From contig OY282430.1 in assembly GCA_958296025.1 (NCBI GenBank), positions 2,604,001-2,668,000 of the forward strand: 64,000 nt of DNA, in the 5' to 3' direction. The position numbers and the translations under genes were made by a program. Within the stretch, counting starts at the first letter, position 1. The number at the start of each line of letters is the position of its first letter. The notes beneath the pieces were generated by a model. That model was given only the letters and a program-made list of their open reading frames with translations, did no database searches and was not told the origin of the DNA. Below, piece by piece: positions 12,257 through 22,396 of this stretch. Source of the DNA: an uncultured Pseudomonadales bacterium (GTDB lineage: Bacteria > Pseudomonadota > Gammaproteobacteria > Pseudomonadales > Azotimanducaceae).

Positions 12257-13149
12257 GAGCTTGCTCCTTCGCTGACTTCCCGAAAGAGGGTCTCCAAGTC
12301 CCGCTGCTGCGGGGCCAGTTCATAGATCGGCGCATTGGCGCCCAGCAGGGCCTTGGCGGCTTGGTCGGCGGCGGCGTCCAAGTCCCCATCCACCTGCAGC
12401 AGCCAAGCGCCCTCCCCCAAGCCGGACGCACCGCCGACCAAGGAGGCCACCGGCACGGTCGCATCCGTGCGCAAACGCAAGGCGTTGGCTTGTTGCAGGT
12501 CCTTGAGCCGCTCATCGAGCACTAGGGCGCCGTTGCGCAGAATCAAGGCCCGGTCGCAGATGGCGTTGACCTCCTGCATGATGTGGGTGGAGAGAATGAC
12601 AGTGGCGGACTGCGCCAAGTCCCGCACCAATTGCCGCATGTCTTGGGTCTGGCCCGGGTCGAGGCCATTGGTGGGTTCGTCCAGAATCAAAAAGCGGGGC
12701 CTGTGCAGAATGGCTTGGGCGACGCCGACCCGCTGGCAAAAGCCTCGGGACAGCGTACTGATGGGATCCAAGGCTTTTTCGCCAAGGTCGGTGGCCTCAA
12801 TGGCTGCAACCACCGCGCCGCGCACGTCTTCTATTTGCCGCAGCCCGGCGGCATGGGCCAAGTAGTCCACCACGGAAAGCTCAGGGTACAGGGGCAGGTT
12901 CTCCGGCAGATAGCCCAACTGCGCCTGCACGGCAGCCGGGTCCTGCTCCAGCTCCACGCCATTGACCAGCGTCCGGCCGCTGCTCGGCTCCAGGAAGCCG
13001 GTCAGCATCTTCATGATGGTCGTCTTGCCGGCGCCGTTGGGGCCGAGCAGCCCCACGATCTCCCCGGGCTCTATGGAAAAGGACACCTCATCCACCGCCA
13101 CGAAGTCACCGTAGCGGCGCGTCAACCGATCTGCCTCGATCATCAACAA
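12253..13149 (-). CDS. ABC transporter ATPase (GldA-like)
   Basis: Cytoplasmic ATPase of 298 residues that powers the fused permease encoded next. Walker A is GPNGAGKT (about residues 38-45), the signature is LSRGFCQRVG (a form common in GldA/NatA-like ATPases rather than LSGGQ), Walker B is FLILDEP, and the switch His lies in STHIM. The C-terminal 80 residues are a small accessory domain. First gene of the operon; it overlaps the next by ATGA (12253-12256). No promoter was recognised in the 248-bp gap upstream. Confidence 0.92.
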   Translation of the reverse strand: MLMIEADRLTRRYGDFVAVDEVSFSIEPGEIVGLLGPNGAGKTTIMKMLTGFLEPSSGRTLVNGVELEQDPAAVQAQLGYLPENLPLYPELSVVDYLAHAAGLRQIEDVRGAVVAAIEATDLGEKALDPISTLSRGFCQRVGVAQAILHRPRFLILDEPTNGLDPGQTQDMRQLVRDLAQSATVILSTHIMQEVNAICDRALILRNGALVLDERLKDLQQANALRLRTDATVPVASLVGGASGLGEGAWLLQVDGDLDAAADQAAKALLGANAPIYELAPQQRDLETLFREVSEGASS

Positions 13150-13397
13150 TCCCTAACGCCCGAACCCAACACACCGACGCGACGGCCAAGGTGTCCGCCA
13201 CGCCACGCCGCCGTCGTCGGGCTTTACGACGGGCAACGGTGCGCAAAGATATGGACTTGGCCTGACTTTTCAAGCCCTAAAACCGATTTTGACCAAAGCG
13301 GGCCGCTATTCACGCCAATCCTGGCGAGCATAGCGCTCAGTGGTTGGGCACCCTCCAAACGTGCAGGCTTCCTGGAGGTCCGTGCTTCAGTCAGCAG

Positions 13398-14090
13398 TCA
13401 CCAATAAATGCCGACACCGGACAGCCACTCGTGGCCCCAAAAGACGCCAATGTATAGCGCCAAGCCCAAGGCGCTGGGGACGCCTAGTTCCCCCCAAGCC
13501 ATTTTGTTGCGCCCGGCAACGACGGCGGCAAAGGGCAGGTGGGAGGTGGCGGCGGCAAAGGCTTGCCAGTCCTCCCCGTAGGCTGCCGCCTTCTTGCGGT
13601 CCGCGAACAGGGAGCCGACCGCGGAAAGGAGCAGGAAGACCGCGAAAAAGACCACCGACACTGCGTCGCCATTGGCGATGATGTGGGAGGCCGCCCACAG
13701 GATGAAGGCCCACTGCACCGGATGGCGCGTCACCCGATTGATGCCGCTGGTCAGCTTGGCCAACGCCGCCTCATCCGTAGCGCAGCCCGGCAAGGGGGAG
13801 GCCGTTTGCGCGGCTCCTTTGAGGCCCCCGGCGAAGAGAACGAAGGCCGGCAGCATCAGCAGCTTCGGCACCCAATACAGGCGCGGATCCAGATTCCACA
13901 GGTACTCAAGCCGAGGCGCGTCGTTGTAGGCCATCACCAAGTAAACCACCGTGACCAACGCCACCAAGGAGTACAGGCCTTGGTAGCCCCGCTCCGTCAG
14001 CGTCCGCATCAACATCGGCCGCAATGGGGAGTTGCTGATGCCCAAATGGGTGGCCAGAAACAGTGCGCCAGCGAACAGTAATTCGGACAT
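13398..14090 (-). CDS. NnrU-like integral membrane protein
   Basis: A 230-residue protein with five or six membrane helices and the family features of NnrU/isomerase-like membrane proteins: an early LATHLGISNSPLR block, RGYQGLYSLVAL, and the HPVQWAFILWAASH motif. NnrU was named from denitrification clusters, and plant 15-cis-zeta-carotene isomerase is a homologue that binds heme, but a function here cannot be inferred because no denitrification or carotenoid genes are adjacent. Likely in the inner membrane. Single gene on the minus strand. Confidence 0.82.
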   Translation of the reverse strand: MSELLFAGALFLATHLGISNSPLRPMLMRTLTERGYQGLYSLVALVTVVYLVMAYNDAPRLEYLWNLDPRLYWVPKLLMLPAFVLFAGGLKGAAQTASPLPGCATDEAALAKLTSGINRVTRHPVQWAFILWAASHIIANGDAVSVVFFAVFLLLSAVGSLFADRKKAAAYGEDWQAFAAATSHLPFAAVVAGRNKMAWGELGVPSALGLALYIGVFWGHEWLSGVGIYW

Positions 14091-14314
14091 GGGTGCCTCC
14101 TAGCTTTCCGTCCGCAAACAAGTGTACTTATCCGCCAGCCGCTTGCATCATCCCCATGCGGGAAATTCGCCCAAGGGAACCGCTGCAAGGAGGACGCTTT
14201 CCCGGTGATTCGCGTGTGGAGCGCCTAGTGACCGCTCACAACATTGTTCGACGAAACAGGAGGCGGCGTGGCGCATTGCGGCAAAGCGCAAAGGCTTGGG
14301 CATGGATCGGCGAG

Positions 14315-15103
14315 CTAGGGCACGATGGAAATCAGTGCGTCCAGCACGGCGTTCGGCTGCTCCGAGAGCATGGCGTGGCCGCAGCCGGCCAGCCGCAACA
14401 CCCTTGCCTGGGCCAACCGTTCGCTGACCGCGATGCCGGCCCGGGCCGGCGTCATCTGATCCGCTTCGCCCACAACCACCAAGGCGGGGCAGCGCACTGG
14501 TCCAGTGTCGGCATCCGGGTCGAAGCCGTTGCAGGCGTTCAGGTCCGCATGAAAGACGCCGGGGGCGGCGGTTTCCAGCAGGCGTTCACCGCCGCCGAGC
14601 ATCCACAGCCCCGGATTTTGGTTGGCGCCCAGCCGGGCCTGGGGGCTGTGGCTCCAGCTGTTGGCCATGTCGATGGCGGCGTGGTCGTCATCCGCAGCGG
14701 CGTTGAGCAGCGCATCGGTGACCGGCATGGGCGCAGAAGGCCCGAACAGCGCCAAGGCCCGGCAACGGTCCGGATGCCGCGCCGCCAGCGCATAGGCGAC
14801 GAGGGCCCCCATGCTATGCCCCACCACGGCGGCGCGGTCCAACCCGACGGCGTCCATGGCCCGCACCACCCAAGCGGCCATGTCTGGAATGGAGGTCAGC
14901 ATTCGGCCTTCGCTGCGACCGTGGCCCGGCAGGTCCGGGGCCAAAACGTTCAGCCTATTGCGGGCGAAGTGGCGGGCCGGCATCACCCAAACGCTGTGAT
15001 CCATGCCGGCCCCGTGGATGAACACCACCGCCGCCCGCCCCGTCTCGTGGACGCCGGTGCCCGTGGAGGCAAAGACGTTCTCGCCATCCACTTGGAACCT
15101 CAT
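14315..15103 (-). CDS. Alpha/beta hydrolase
   Basis: A 262-residue alpha/beta hydrolase fold protein. It has the oxyanion HG motif (FIHGAGMDHSVW), the serine nucleophile elbow GHSMG (about residues 96-100), a late acid in VVGEADQMTP and the catalytic His in GCGHAML. No signal peptide, so cytoplasmic. The small cap and the RAAVVFIHG start resemble esterases or C-C bond hydrolases, but the substrate is open. It lies 66 bp after metY on the same strand and may be co-transcribed with it. Confidence 0.8.
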   Translation of the reverse strand: MRFQVDGENVFASTGTGVHETGRAAVVFIHGAGMDHSVWVMPARHFARNRLNVLAPDLPGHGRSEGRMLTSIPDMAAWVVRAMDAVGLDRAAVVGHSMGALVAYALAARHPDRCRALALFGPSAPMPVTDALLNAAADDDHAAIDMANSWSHSPQARLGANQNPGLWMLGGGERLLETAAPGVFHADLNACNGFDPDADTGPVRCPALVVVGEADQMTPARAGIAVSERLAQARVLRLAGCGHAMLSEQPNAVLDALISIVP

Positions 15104-15169
15104 GCCGACACCATCGTCGTCACCCTACCATCCCCCGCCTTGGCGCCCTAGGCAGCCGCCAGCGAAGCT

Positions 15170-16480
15170 TCATGCCCCCAGCATCCTCTTCACCCGGTTC
15201 AAGGCGCGGGCCAGATCGCCGATCAGGTCGTGGGCATCCTCAAGACCGATGGAAAGCCGAATCAACCCCTCGCCGATGCCGGCCGCCGCCAAGGCCGCGG
15301 CGTCCATGCGGTGATGGGTGGTGCTGGCCGGGTGGATAACCAAAGACTTGGCGTCTCCCACATTGGCCAAATGGGAGAAGATGTTCAGGGCTTCTATCAG
15401 GGCCTTGCCGGCTTCCCGGTCGCCCTTGATCGTAAAGCTGAACACCGCCCCGGCGCCCTTGGGCAGCAGCCGCTTGGCGAGTTCATGGTCCGGATGATCC
15501 GCCAAGCCGGGGTAGCCCACCGACGCCACCGCAGGATGGTCCGCGAGAAATTCCGCCACCTGCTGCGCGTTAGCCACATGCCGCGCCATCCGCAGCGGCA
15601 GGGTCTCCAAGCCCTGCAGGATCTGAAAGGCGGTCATGGGGGCCATGCAGGCGCCAAAATCGCGAATGCCCTCCTTGCGGGCGCGGGTGATGAACGCGGC
15701 GGGGCCGAACTCCTCGCCGAACACCAGGTCATGAAAGCCGGCGTAGGGTTCGTTGATGGTGGGATGCGGGCCGCTGGCCCAGTCAAACCGGCCGCCATCC
15801 ACCAGCAGCCCGCCGATCACCACCCCATGACCGCTGAGGAACTTGGTGGCGGAATGCATGACCAGATCGGCGCCCAAGTCGATGGGGCGGCAAAGGTAGG
15901 GCGTAGTGAAGGTGGCGTCCACCAACAACGGCAGCCCCTTGGCGTGCGCCACTTCCGCCACCGCCGGCACGTCCAGCACCTCCAGCCCAGGGTTGCCCAG
16001 GATTTCCCCAAACAGCAAGCGGGTGTTGGGCCGGACAGCGGCGGCGAAGGCGTCAGGATCCCGTGGATCGACAAAGGTCGTCTCAATGCCGAAGCGCGGC
16101 AGCGTGTATTCCAGCAGGTTGTGGGTGCCGCCATACAAGGAGCGGCTGGACAGGATATGGTCCCCCGCTGAGCAAATCGTCGCCACCGCCAAGTGCATGG
16201 CGGCCTGCCCGCTGGCTGTCGCGATGGCGCCAACCCCGCCGTCCAAGGCGGCGATGCGCTCCTCCAGCACCGCGTTGGTGGGATTGGAAAGGCGCGAATA
16301 GACATGCCCCGCCCGCTCAATGTTGAACAGCCCGGCGGCGAAGTCCGAATCCGGGAACACGAAGGAGGCGGACTGATAGATGGGGACGGCCCGAGCGCCA
16401 GTGGCCGCATCCGGTGCCTGCCCGGCATGCAGCGCCAAGGTGTCGAAGCCAGTGGGGCGAGGGCCTTTGTGCTTGCTCAT
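15170..16480 (-). CDS. metY: O-acetylhomoserine sulfhydrylase (PLP, Cys/Met family)
   Basis: PLP enzyme that makes homocysteine from O-acetylhomoserine and sulfide. The 436-residue length and the start (TGFDTLALHAGQAPD) are typical of MetY rather than of the shorter MetB/MetC/MetZ. The PLP lysine is in HSATKFLSGHG (about residue 210), and the substrate-binding end ENF-like block (GLIRLSIGLEDAHDLIGDL) is intact. No SAM riboswitch was recognised in the 234 bp upstream. That gap carries several GCGCAACG-type short inverted repeats between 16629 and 16675. Confidence 0.92.
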   Translation of the reverse strand: MSKHKGPRPTGFDTLALHAGQAPDAATGARAVPIYQSASFVFPDSDFAAGLFNIERAGHVYSRLSNPTNAVLEERIAALDGGVGAIATASGQAAMHLAVATICSAGDHILSSRSLYGGTHNLLEYTLPRFGIETTFVDPRDPDAFAAAVRPNTRLLFGEILGNPGLEVLDVPAVAEVAHAKGLPLLVDATFTTPYLCRPIDLGADLVMHSATKFLSGHGVVIGGLLVDGGRFDWASGPHPTINEPYAGFHDLVFGEEFGPAAFITRARKEGIRDFGACMAPMTAFQILQGLETLPLRMARHVANAQQVAEFLADHPAVASVGYPGLADHPDHELAKRLLPKGAGAVFSFTIKGDREAGKALIEALNIFSHLANVGDAKSLVIHPASTTHHRMDAAALAAAGIGEGLIRLSIGLEDAHDLIGDLARALNRVKRMLGA

Positions 16481-16714
16481 CGTCCGTTAGTGTGTTGTTC
16501 TAAAAAGATGCACCCAAAGTGCGACAATCCGCCCGCAGGTCAACGCATCGCTGCCCCCACCGACGCTGAGCAAGCGCCGCTGACGACCGCAGCGGCCGCC
16601 TCGCCATGCGCCCCCGCGGGGAGCGCAACGCTAGGCTGCGCACCGCCGTTGCGGGAGAGCATGATAGCGCAACGATGCGCACACATGCGCCTCTTGACCT
16701 GAGGGCCGCACGCC

Positions 16715-17134
16715 ATGGCTGAGGCGGGCCGGTCTCTGGTCATCGACATCCTGCTGCGGATGTCCCTATGGATCAGCTTTCCGCTGAACCTAGGCGCGGC
16801 CTATGTGCTGGCCCGCCCGAGCGGGTGGCTAGGCCAACAACTCCACCTGCCGGCGGCAGTGGACCCGCTCTATGCGGCACTGCCAGCCTTTCTGGTGGCG
16901 CTATTCGGTTGCGTTTACGCCTGGCTGGCCCTACAGCCAAGACCGGCGCAGCCGCTTTTGGCGGTGGCCGCCCTCGGTAAGTTGGGCGTCTTCGCCATCA
17001 CGCTAGGGCTATGGCTGCTGGCCGGCGCCGCCCCGGGTTTGGCTGTGGTCGGGTGTGTTGACCTTATCCTCGGTCTCCTGTGGCTAGGGTGGCTGAAAGC
17101 CGCCAACCCGTCTCAGGCCGCCGGGCCGCCGTGA
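16715..17134 (+). CDS. Small membrane protein, four predicted helices
   Basis: A 139-residue hydrophobic protein with four likely transmembrane helices. It begins MAEAGRSLVIDILLRMS and carries LGKLGVFAITLGLW in the third helix. No family was recognised with confidence. GAGGG lies about 12 bp upstream of the ATG. The epoxide hydrolase gene starts 37 bp downstream, so the two are probably one transcript, divergent from metY. Confidence 0.7.
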   Translation: MAEAGRSLVIDILLRMSLWISFPLNLGAAYVLARPSGWLGQQLHLPAAVDPLYAALPAFLVALFGCVYAWLALQPRPAQPLLAVAALGKLGVFAITLGLWLLAGAAPGLAVVGCVDLILGLLWLGWLKAANPSQAAGPP

Positions 17135-17170
17135 ACCCCGCAAAACTCTCAACGAAAACAAGGCAAGTCG

Positions 17171-18109
17171 ATGAAGGAATTTCCCCACAGCACGCCTATC
17201 GAGGCGAACGGCATCGAACTGGAGGTTTTCTGCGCCGGTGCCGGGCGGCCCATCGTTCTCTGCCACGGCTGGCCGGAGCACGCCTTTTCCTGGCGCCATC
17301 AGGTGCCAGCGCTGGCGGCGGCCGGCTACCGGGTGATCGTGCCCAACCAAAGGGGCTACGGCCGCTCGTCGAAGCCCTGGGTTGTGGCCGACTACGACAT
17401 GGAGCACCTCACCGGGGACCTCATCGCCCTGCTCGACCACTTCGGCTACGAGGACGCCCTCTTCGTCGGCCATGACTGGGGGGCGCTCGTCGTCTGGGCC
17501 TTGGCCGTCATGCATCCGCAGCGCGTGGCCGGTCTGATCAACCTGAGCGTGCCCTTCCTAGTTCGGGGCAAGCGCGACTGGGTGGGCTCTTGGGAGGAGC
17601 AGTTGGGGCCGGACTTCTACATCGTCCACTTCAACCGGCAGCCCGGCGTGGCGGACGCCGCCTTCGACGCGGACCCGGAGCGCTTTCTGCGCAACCTGTA
17701 TCGCACCGGCCACTGGCGCTCCCCCATGCCGGCGGCGCAACCCGGCATGGCGCTCATCCACTTGGCGCAAACGGACGCCCCTGCCGGCGAGTTGATGATG
17801 AGCGAGGCGGAACTGGCCGTGTTTGTGGACAGCTTCCGGCGCTCCGGCTTCACCCCCGGCCTCAACTGGTACCGCAACTTCACCCGCAACTGGGAAATCC
17901 TGGGGCGCTACCCGGAGCGGGTGGAGCAGCCGGCCCTGATGATTTACGGCCGCTACGACATCGTGCCCCAATCCGCAACCCTGCCGAGCATCGCCCCGGA
18001 CTTGGAGGTGCAAACCTTGGAGTGCGGCCACTGGATCCAACAGGAGGAACCGGAGCAAACCAACCGCCTGATGCTGGACTGGCTGGTGCGCCGCTACCCC
18101 GCCGGTTAG
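17171..18109 (+). CDS. Epoxide hydrolase-type alpha/beta hydrolase
   Basis: A 312-residue soluble alpha/beta hydrolase. The oxyanion motif is HGWPE (about residues 33-37), the nucleophile is Asp in GHDWG (about 105-109), the acid is in YGRYDIVP, and the base His in CGHWIQQE. HGxP with an Asp nucleophile and cap-domain tyrosines (GLNWYRN) fits soluble epoxide hydrolases, which open epoxides to diols. A haloalkane dehalogenase would usually have Trp/Asn halide ligands, so epoxide hydrolase is preferred. Start at ATG 17171. Confidence 0.85.
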   Translation: MKEFPHSTPIEANGIELEVFCAGAGRPIVLCHGWPEHAFSWRHQVPALAAAGYRVIVPNQRGYGRSSKPWVVADYDMEHLTGDLIALLDHFGYEDALFVGHDWGALVVWALAVMHPQRVAGLINLSVPFLVRGKRDWVGSWEEQLGPDFYIVHFNRQPGVADAAFDADPERFLRNLYRTGHWRSPMPAAQPGMALIHLAQTDAPAGELMMSEAELAVFVDSFRRSGFTPGLNWYRNFTRNWEILGRYPERVEQPALMIYGRYDIVPQSATLPSIAPDLEVQTLECGHWIQQEEPEQTNRLMLDWLVRRYPAG

Positions 18110-18164
18110 TCCAATTTCGCCAGCGTTACGAAAAAATCTATTTATAATCAATAGATTGCGTGGA

Positions 18165-21100
18165 ATGAACAGCGTGGGCAGCACGGCAAACGCAGCACCT
18201 GTCCTGCACGGCGGCCTGTTCCCACCGGACTACCTTCAGGAATCCATCTGCGAACTGCCGGAATGGAGTGCGCTCGGCGAGGAAGCGCTGGACGCCTTCA
18301 TCGCCGAAGCGCAGCGCATCATTGAACCGTTTGCCAGCGGCGGCGCATTCCGCGCCAACGAAAGCCACACCGAAGACGATTTGATCTGGCCGGTTCTCGC
18401 CAGCCTCGGCTGGACCGCCAGCCTGCGGCAGCAGAACTTAAGCTTCACCGGCCGCGCAGACGTGCCGGACGGCTTGCTGTTTGCGGACGACGGGGTCAAG
18501 CGCCGGGCGCTGAGCTTGGCCGAAGGACCGGCTCGTTACGCCATCGGCACCGCTCTGGTGGAGTCCAAGCGTTGGCTGCGGCCCCTGGACCGCGCTTCCG
18601 GGCGGCGTGGCGAAGCCTTGGCGCCGTCTTCGCAGATGCTCCGCTATCTGCGCCGTGCGGACGACCTGACCGATGGTGGTTTGCGCTGGGGCATTCTCAC
18701 CAACGGTGCCCAATGGCGGCTGTACTGGCAAGGGGCGCGTTCGGTGGCCAACCAGTTCTTCGAGATCGACCTAGCGGCGGCGCTGGACTTGCCCGGCCAC
18801 AACGACGGCCTGTTCCAGGCAAGCGCGGACGAACGCCGCCACGCCCTGAAGCTGTTCGCCCTGTTCTTCCACCGCCGCGCCTTTTCGGACCGTGACGTCG
18901 CCGGCCGCAACCTGCACGAACGCACCCTGCAGGAGGGCCGTTACTTCGAGCAGCGCATCGCCGAGGATCTGTCGCAGCTTGTTTTCGACCGCGTCTTCCC
19001 CGATCTCGCGGGCGCCATTGCCCGGGCCGCGCCGGAGGCTGATTTGGCGGCAGTGCGCCACGCCGCGCTGGTGCTGCTCTACCGCCTGCTGTTCATTCTC
19101 TACGCCGAAGACCGCAGCCTGCTGCCCGTAAACGACCACGCCTACGCCAACATCGGCTTCCGGCAGCGCGTACGCGATGAGGTGCGGCGGCGCAAGGAGG
19201 AAGGCCAAGCGTTTTCGGAAACCGCCACTAGCTACTACCACGCCTTGCAGGACCTCGCCCGCGTGATCGACAAAGGCGACCCCGCCTTCGGCTTGCCGCC
19301 CTACAACGGCGGTTTGTTCGACGCCGGCGGCGCCCCGTTGCTGAATCGAATTCAACTCCCCAATGCGGTCCTCGCGGAGGTGGTGGACGCGCTTTCCTTC
19401 GAGCAGTCCCCGGCCGGCGGCGAACGCCGCTACATCAACTACCGCAGCCTCTCCGTGCAGCAACTCGGCTCCATCTATGAGCGCCTGCTGGAGCACGAAG
19501 TGGTGCCCGACGCGGCCGGCGGCATCGCCGTGCGCCCCAACATATTCGCCCGCAAGGGCTCCGGCAGCTACTACACGCCGGACGACTTGGTGCGCCTTCT
19601 GCTTGCCGAAACCGTCGAACCACTGGTTGAGGAGCGCTTGGCGGCCTTCCGCGCCAAAGTCCAAGAGTTGCCGGCCGACGCCGCCAAGGACCTCGCGGCG
19701 GTGGATCCGGCCAAGGCGATTCTCGATCTGAAAATCTGCGACCCGGCGATGGGCTCCGGCCATTTCCTGGTCAATCTGGTTGACCTCTTGAGTGACCGCG
19801 TGATCTTCGCGCTGGCCGAAGCCAGCGAAGCGCCGGGCTATGCCTCGCCCGTAGCCAAGGAAGTCGCCGCCATCCGCAAGACCATCACCGAAAACGCCGC
19901 AGCCCAAGGCTGGCGCCTCGACCCGGCCCATCTGGACGACCGGCAGATCGTGCGCCGCATGGTGCTCAAGCGCTGCATCTATGGCGTCGATAAGAACCCG
20001 ATGGCGGTGGAACTGGCCAAGGTGTCCCTGTGGCTGCACACCTTCACGGTAGGGGCACCCTTGAGTTTTCTGGATCATCACCTGCGTTGCGGCGACAGCC
20101 TGTTCGGTTGCTGGGTGCGGACAGCGCAGGCGCAGGCGGAGGCCGCCGGCGTCGCCTTGTTCATCAAGGAACCCCTGAAGCGGGCGCTCGCCGCCGCCAA
20201 CCCCATGCGGCATCTGGAGGCGCTTGCCGATGCCGAGATCGACGAAGCGGAGCGGTCCTCCACCCTTTTTTCCGACATTGAGCGAGGCACCGCGCCGCTG
20301 CGTCACTTCCTTTCCGTGCTGCACGCCCTAGATTGGCTGCAACCGACCAGCGAAGACAAATTTGCGGTGGGTTCCTGGCTGGCGGGCGCCTTTGGCGATC
20401 CCGTCGCCATCGCCGCCGGCGACGCGCCGTTGGACGATTCGCCGCAAGCGGCCCGCTTCGGCAACCTGCTGGGGCAAGCTCGCTCACTGGCCGGCGAGGA
20501 GCGCTTCCTGCATTGGCAGGTGACCTTCCCCGGCGTGTGGCGCGATTGGGAGGATGCCAGGTTGGCGGACGATGGCGGGCGCATTGGCGGCTTCGACGCG
20601 GTCATCGGCAATCCGCCTTGGGATCGCATGAAGATGCAGCAGGTGGAGTGGTTCGCGGCGCGGCGGCCGGCTATCGCCTTGGCGCAGCGCGCCGCCCACC
20701 GCAAGCGCATGATCCGCGAACTGGAGGACGCCGGCGACCCCTTGGGTGCGGAGTTCCAAACCGCCAACGACCGCGCCAACGCCGCCCTGCGCATGGCGCG
20801 CAGCGGTGGCGACTATCCGCTGCTGGGCCGCGGCGACATCAACCTCTACTCCCTGTTCGTGGAACGCGCCATGACGCTGGTGAAACCGGATGGCGTCGTC
20901 GGCCTGCTAACGCCCTCCGGCATCGCCTCGGACAAAACGGCCGCGCCCTTCTTCCGCGCCGTGGCGACGGAAGGACGGCTGCGGACTCTGTACGACTTCG
21001 AGAACAGGAAGGTGTTCTTTCCGCATGTCCACGCCTCCTTCAAGTTCTGCGCATTCGTTGCCGGCCGGTCCCCAAGAACGCAGCCGGCCAAGTGCGCATT

Positions 21101-22268
21101 CTTTCTGCACAGCGTCTCCGACCTAGAGGACGCCGTTCCCGGGTCCGGCGGACGCCGCTTCCATCTTTCGGCGCAGGACTTCGCCCGCGTCAATCCGAAC
21201 ACCGGCACGGCGCCGATCTTCCGCAGCAGCCGCGATGCCCAGCTCACCACCGCCATCTACGAGCGCGTCCCGGTGTTGGTGGACCGGTCTGGCGAGCAAC
21301 CGCAGAAAACCTGGCCGGTGAAATACCGACGCATGTTCGACATGACCAACGACTCCAAGCTGTTCCGCACCCGGCGGGAATTGGAGGAAGGGGAAGGCGC
21401 TTGGCCGTTGGCCGGCAACCGTTTCGACAGCCCCAACGGCGAATGGCTGCCCTTGTACGAAGGCAAGATGGTGCAGGCTTACGACCACCGCGCCGCGGAC
21501 GTGACGATAAATCCCGCCAATCCACACCGACCAGCCCAGGCGGTCGCCGCCACGGACGATCAGCACAAGGACCCAAGCTGGTCGCCAACGCCGCAGTATT
21601 GGGTGAGCGCCAACGCCGATGCAGGGCAGTGGGCGCTTGCGTTTAAGGATGTAACCGCACCGACCAACGTCCGTTCGATGATTGCCGCCGTTATTCCATC
21701 GCACGCCGCTGGCAACACACTGCCCCTTCTGTTGCCGCAGCAAGTGCCAATTCAAACCAGCTTACGCCACTTGGCCGCGCTGACGGCAAACCTGAACGCA
21801 GTCATCTACGACTATCTGGCGCGGCAGAAAATTCAAGGCCAACATCTTAATTGGTACATTGTCGAACAACTTCCCGTGGTGCCGCCCAACCGCTACGAGA
21901 AGGTTCTTTTCGGCGATAAGACCGCTGCCGAGATCATCCGCGACGCCGTCTTGGAACTCACCTACACCGCCCACGACATGGCGTCGTTCGCCAAGGACCT
22001 AGGCTACGTCGATGCCGCTGGCGACGTCAAGCCACCGTTCGTTTGGAATGCAGAGCGCCGCCTGCGCCTGCAAGCCAAACTGGACGCCCTATTCTTCCAC
22101 CTCTATGGCGTCACCGACCGCGAAGACATCCGCTACATCTACGCCTCCTTCCCCATCGTCGAACGCCAGCAAACCGCCGCCTACGGCCGCTACCGCTCCC
22201 GCGACCTCTGCCTCGCCTGGATGAACGCACTGGCCGCCGGCCAGCCGGATGCACAAATCGAAGGATAG
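18165..22268 (+). CDS. Single-chain type IIG-like restriction-modification enzyme
   Basis: A 1367-residue protein combining cleavage and methylation. The N-terminal part has a PD-(D/E)XK nuclease arrangement: D102 in ADVPDG and ESK (133-135) in LVESKRW. The central part is an Eco57I-type N6-adenine methyltransferase, with SAM motif DPAMGSGHFL (about 526) and catalytic NPPW (816-819). The rest carries the target-recognition region. Such enzymes act alone against unmodified foreign DNA. The frame is full length with no break. ATG at 18165 is chosen over an upstream TTG at 18156; the ribosome site is weak. A DISARM or BREX methylase would sit with other system genes, which are absent here, so a stand-alone type IIG enzyme is the best reading. 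Confidence 0.87.
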   Translation: MNSVGSTANAAPVLHGGLFPPDYLQESICELPEWSALGEEALDAFIAEAQRIIEPFASGGAFRANESHTEDDLIWPVLASLGWTASLRQQNLSFTGRADVPDGLLFADDGVKRRALSLAEGPARYAIGTALVESKRWLRPLDRASGRRGEALAPSSQMLRYLRRADDLTDGGLRWGILTNGAQWRLYWQGARSVANQFFEIDLAAALDLPGHNDGLFQASADERRHALKLFALFFHRRAFSDRDVAGRNLHERTLQEGRYFEQRIAEDLSQLVFDRVFPDLAGAIARAAPEADLAAVRHAALVLLYRLLFILYAEDRSLLPVNDHAYANIGFRQRVRDEVRRRKEEGQAFSETATSYYHALQDLARVIDKGDPAFGLPPYNGGLFDAGGAPLLNRIQLPNAVLAEVVDALSFEQSPAGGERRYINYRSLSVQQLGSIYERLLEHEVVPDAAGGIAVRPNIFARKGSGSYYTPDDLVRLLLAETVEPLVEERLAAFRAKVQELPADAAKDLAAVDPAKAILDLKICDPAMGSGHFLVNLVDLLSDRVIFALAEASEAPGYASPVAKEVAAIRKTITENAAAQGWRLDPAHLDDRQIVRRMVLKRCIYGVDKNPMAVELAKVSLWLHTFTVGAPLSFLDHHLRCGDSLFGCWVRTAQAQAEAAGVALFIKEPLKRALAAANPMRHLEALADAEIDEAERSSTLFSDIERGTAPLRHFLSVLHALDWLQPTSEDKFAVGSWLAGAFGDPVAIAAGDAPLDDSPQAARFGNLLGQARSLAGEERFLHWQVTFPGVWRDWEDARLADDGGRIGGFDAVIGNPPWDRMKMQQVEWFAARRPAIALAQRAAHRKRMIRELEDAGDPLGAEFQTANDRANAALRMARSGGDYPLLGRGDINLYSLFVERAMTLVKPDGVVGLLTPSGIASDKTAAPFFRAVATEGRLRTLYDFENRKVFFPHVHASFKFCAFVAGRSPRTQPAKCAFFLHSVSDLEDAVPGSGGRRFHLSAQDFARVNPNTGTAPIFRSSRDAQLTTAIYERVPVLVDRSGEQPQKTWPVKYRRMFDMTNDSKLFRTRRELEEGEGAWPLAGNRFDSPNGEWLPLYEGKMVQAYDHRAADVTINPANPHRPAQAVAATDDQHKDPSWSPTPQYWVSANADAGQWALAFKDVTAPTNVRSMIAAVIPSHAAGNTLPLLLPQQVPIQTSLRHLAALTANLNAVIYDYLARQKIQGQHLNWYIVEQLPVVPPNRYEKVLFGDKTAAEIIRDAVLELTYTAHDMASFAKDLGYVDAAGDVKPPFVWNAERRLRLQAKLDALFFHLYGVTDREDIRYIYASFPIVERQQTAAYGRYRSRDLCLAWMNALAAGQPDAQIEG

Positions 22269-22396
22269 CCGTATCGCCGATGGCTTGTCGCGGCCTTGCA
22301 AGGCATTTCCTATCGCAAGCAGACGACCGCACAGATTAGGCCGCCGATGACCAGAGAGGACTACGGCTAGCGAAGCGCTGCAGGTAGCTTGATGTC

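Noticed and set aside
11312-12325. 337-codon plus-strand frame
   Set aside because: Shadow of the ABC permease gene; no start signal or domain.
16481-16714. SAM riboswitch before metY
   Set aside because: Only GCGCAACG-type short inverted repeats are present; no match to SAM-I or SAM-II conserved bases was seen.
18771-20324. 517-codon minus-strand frame
   Set aside because: Antisense to the type IIG enzyme; sequence is His/Gly/Val-rich with no domain, typical of high-G+C shadows.
18165-22268. BREX PglX or DISARM methylase
   Set aside because: None of the partner genes of those systems is nearby, and the chain carries its own nuclease motif.
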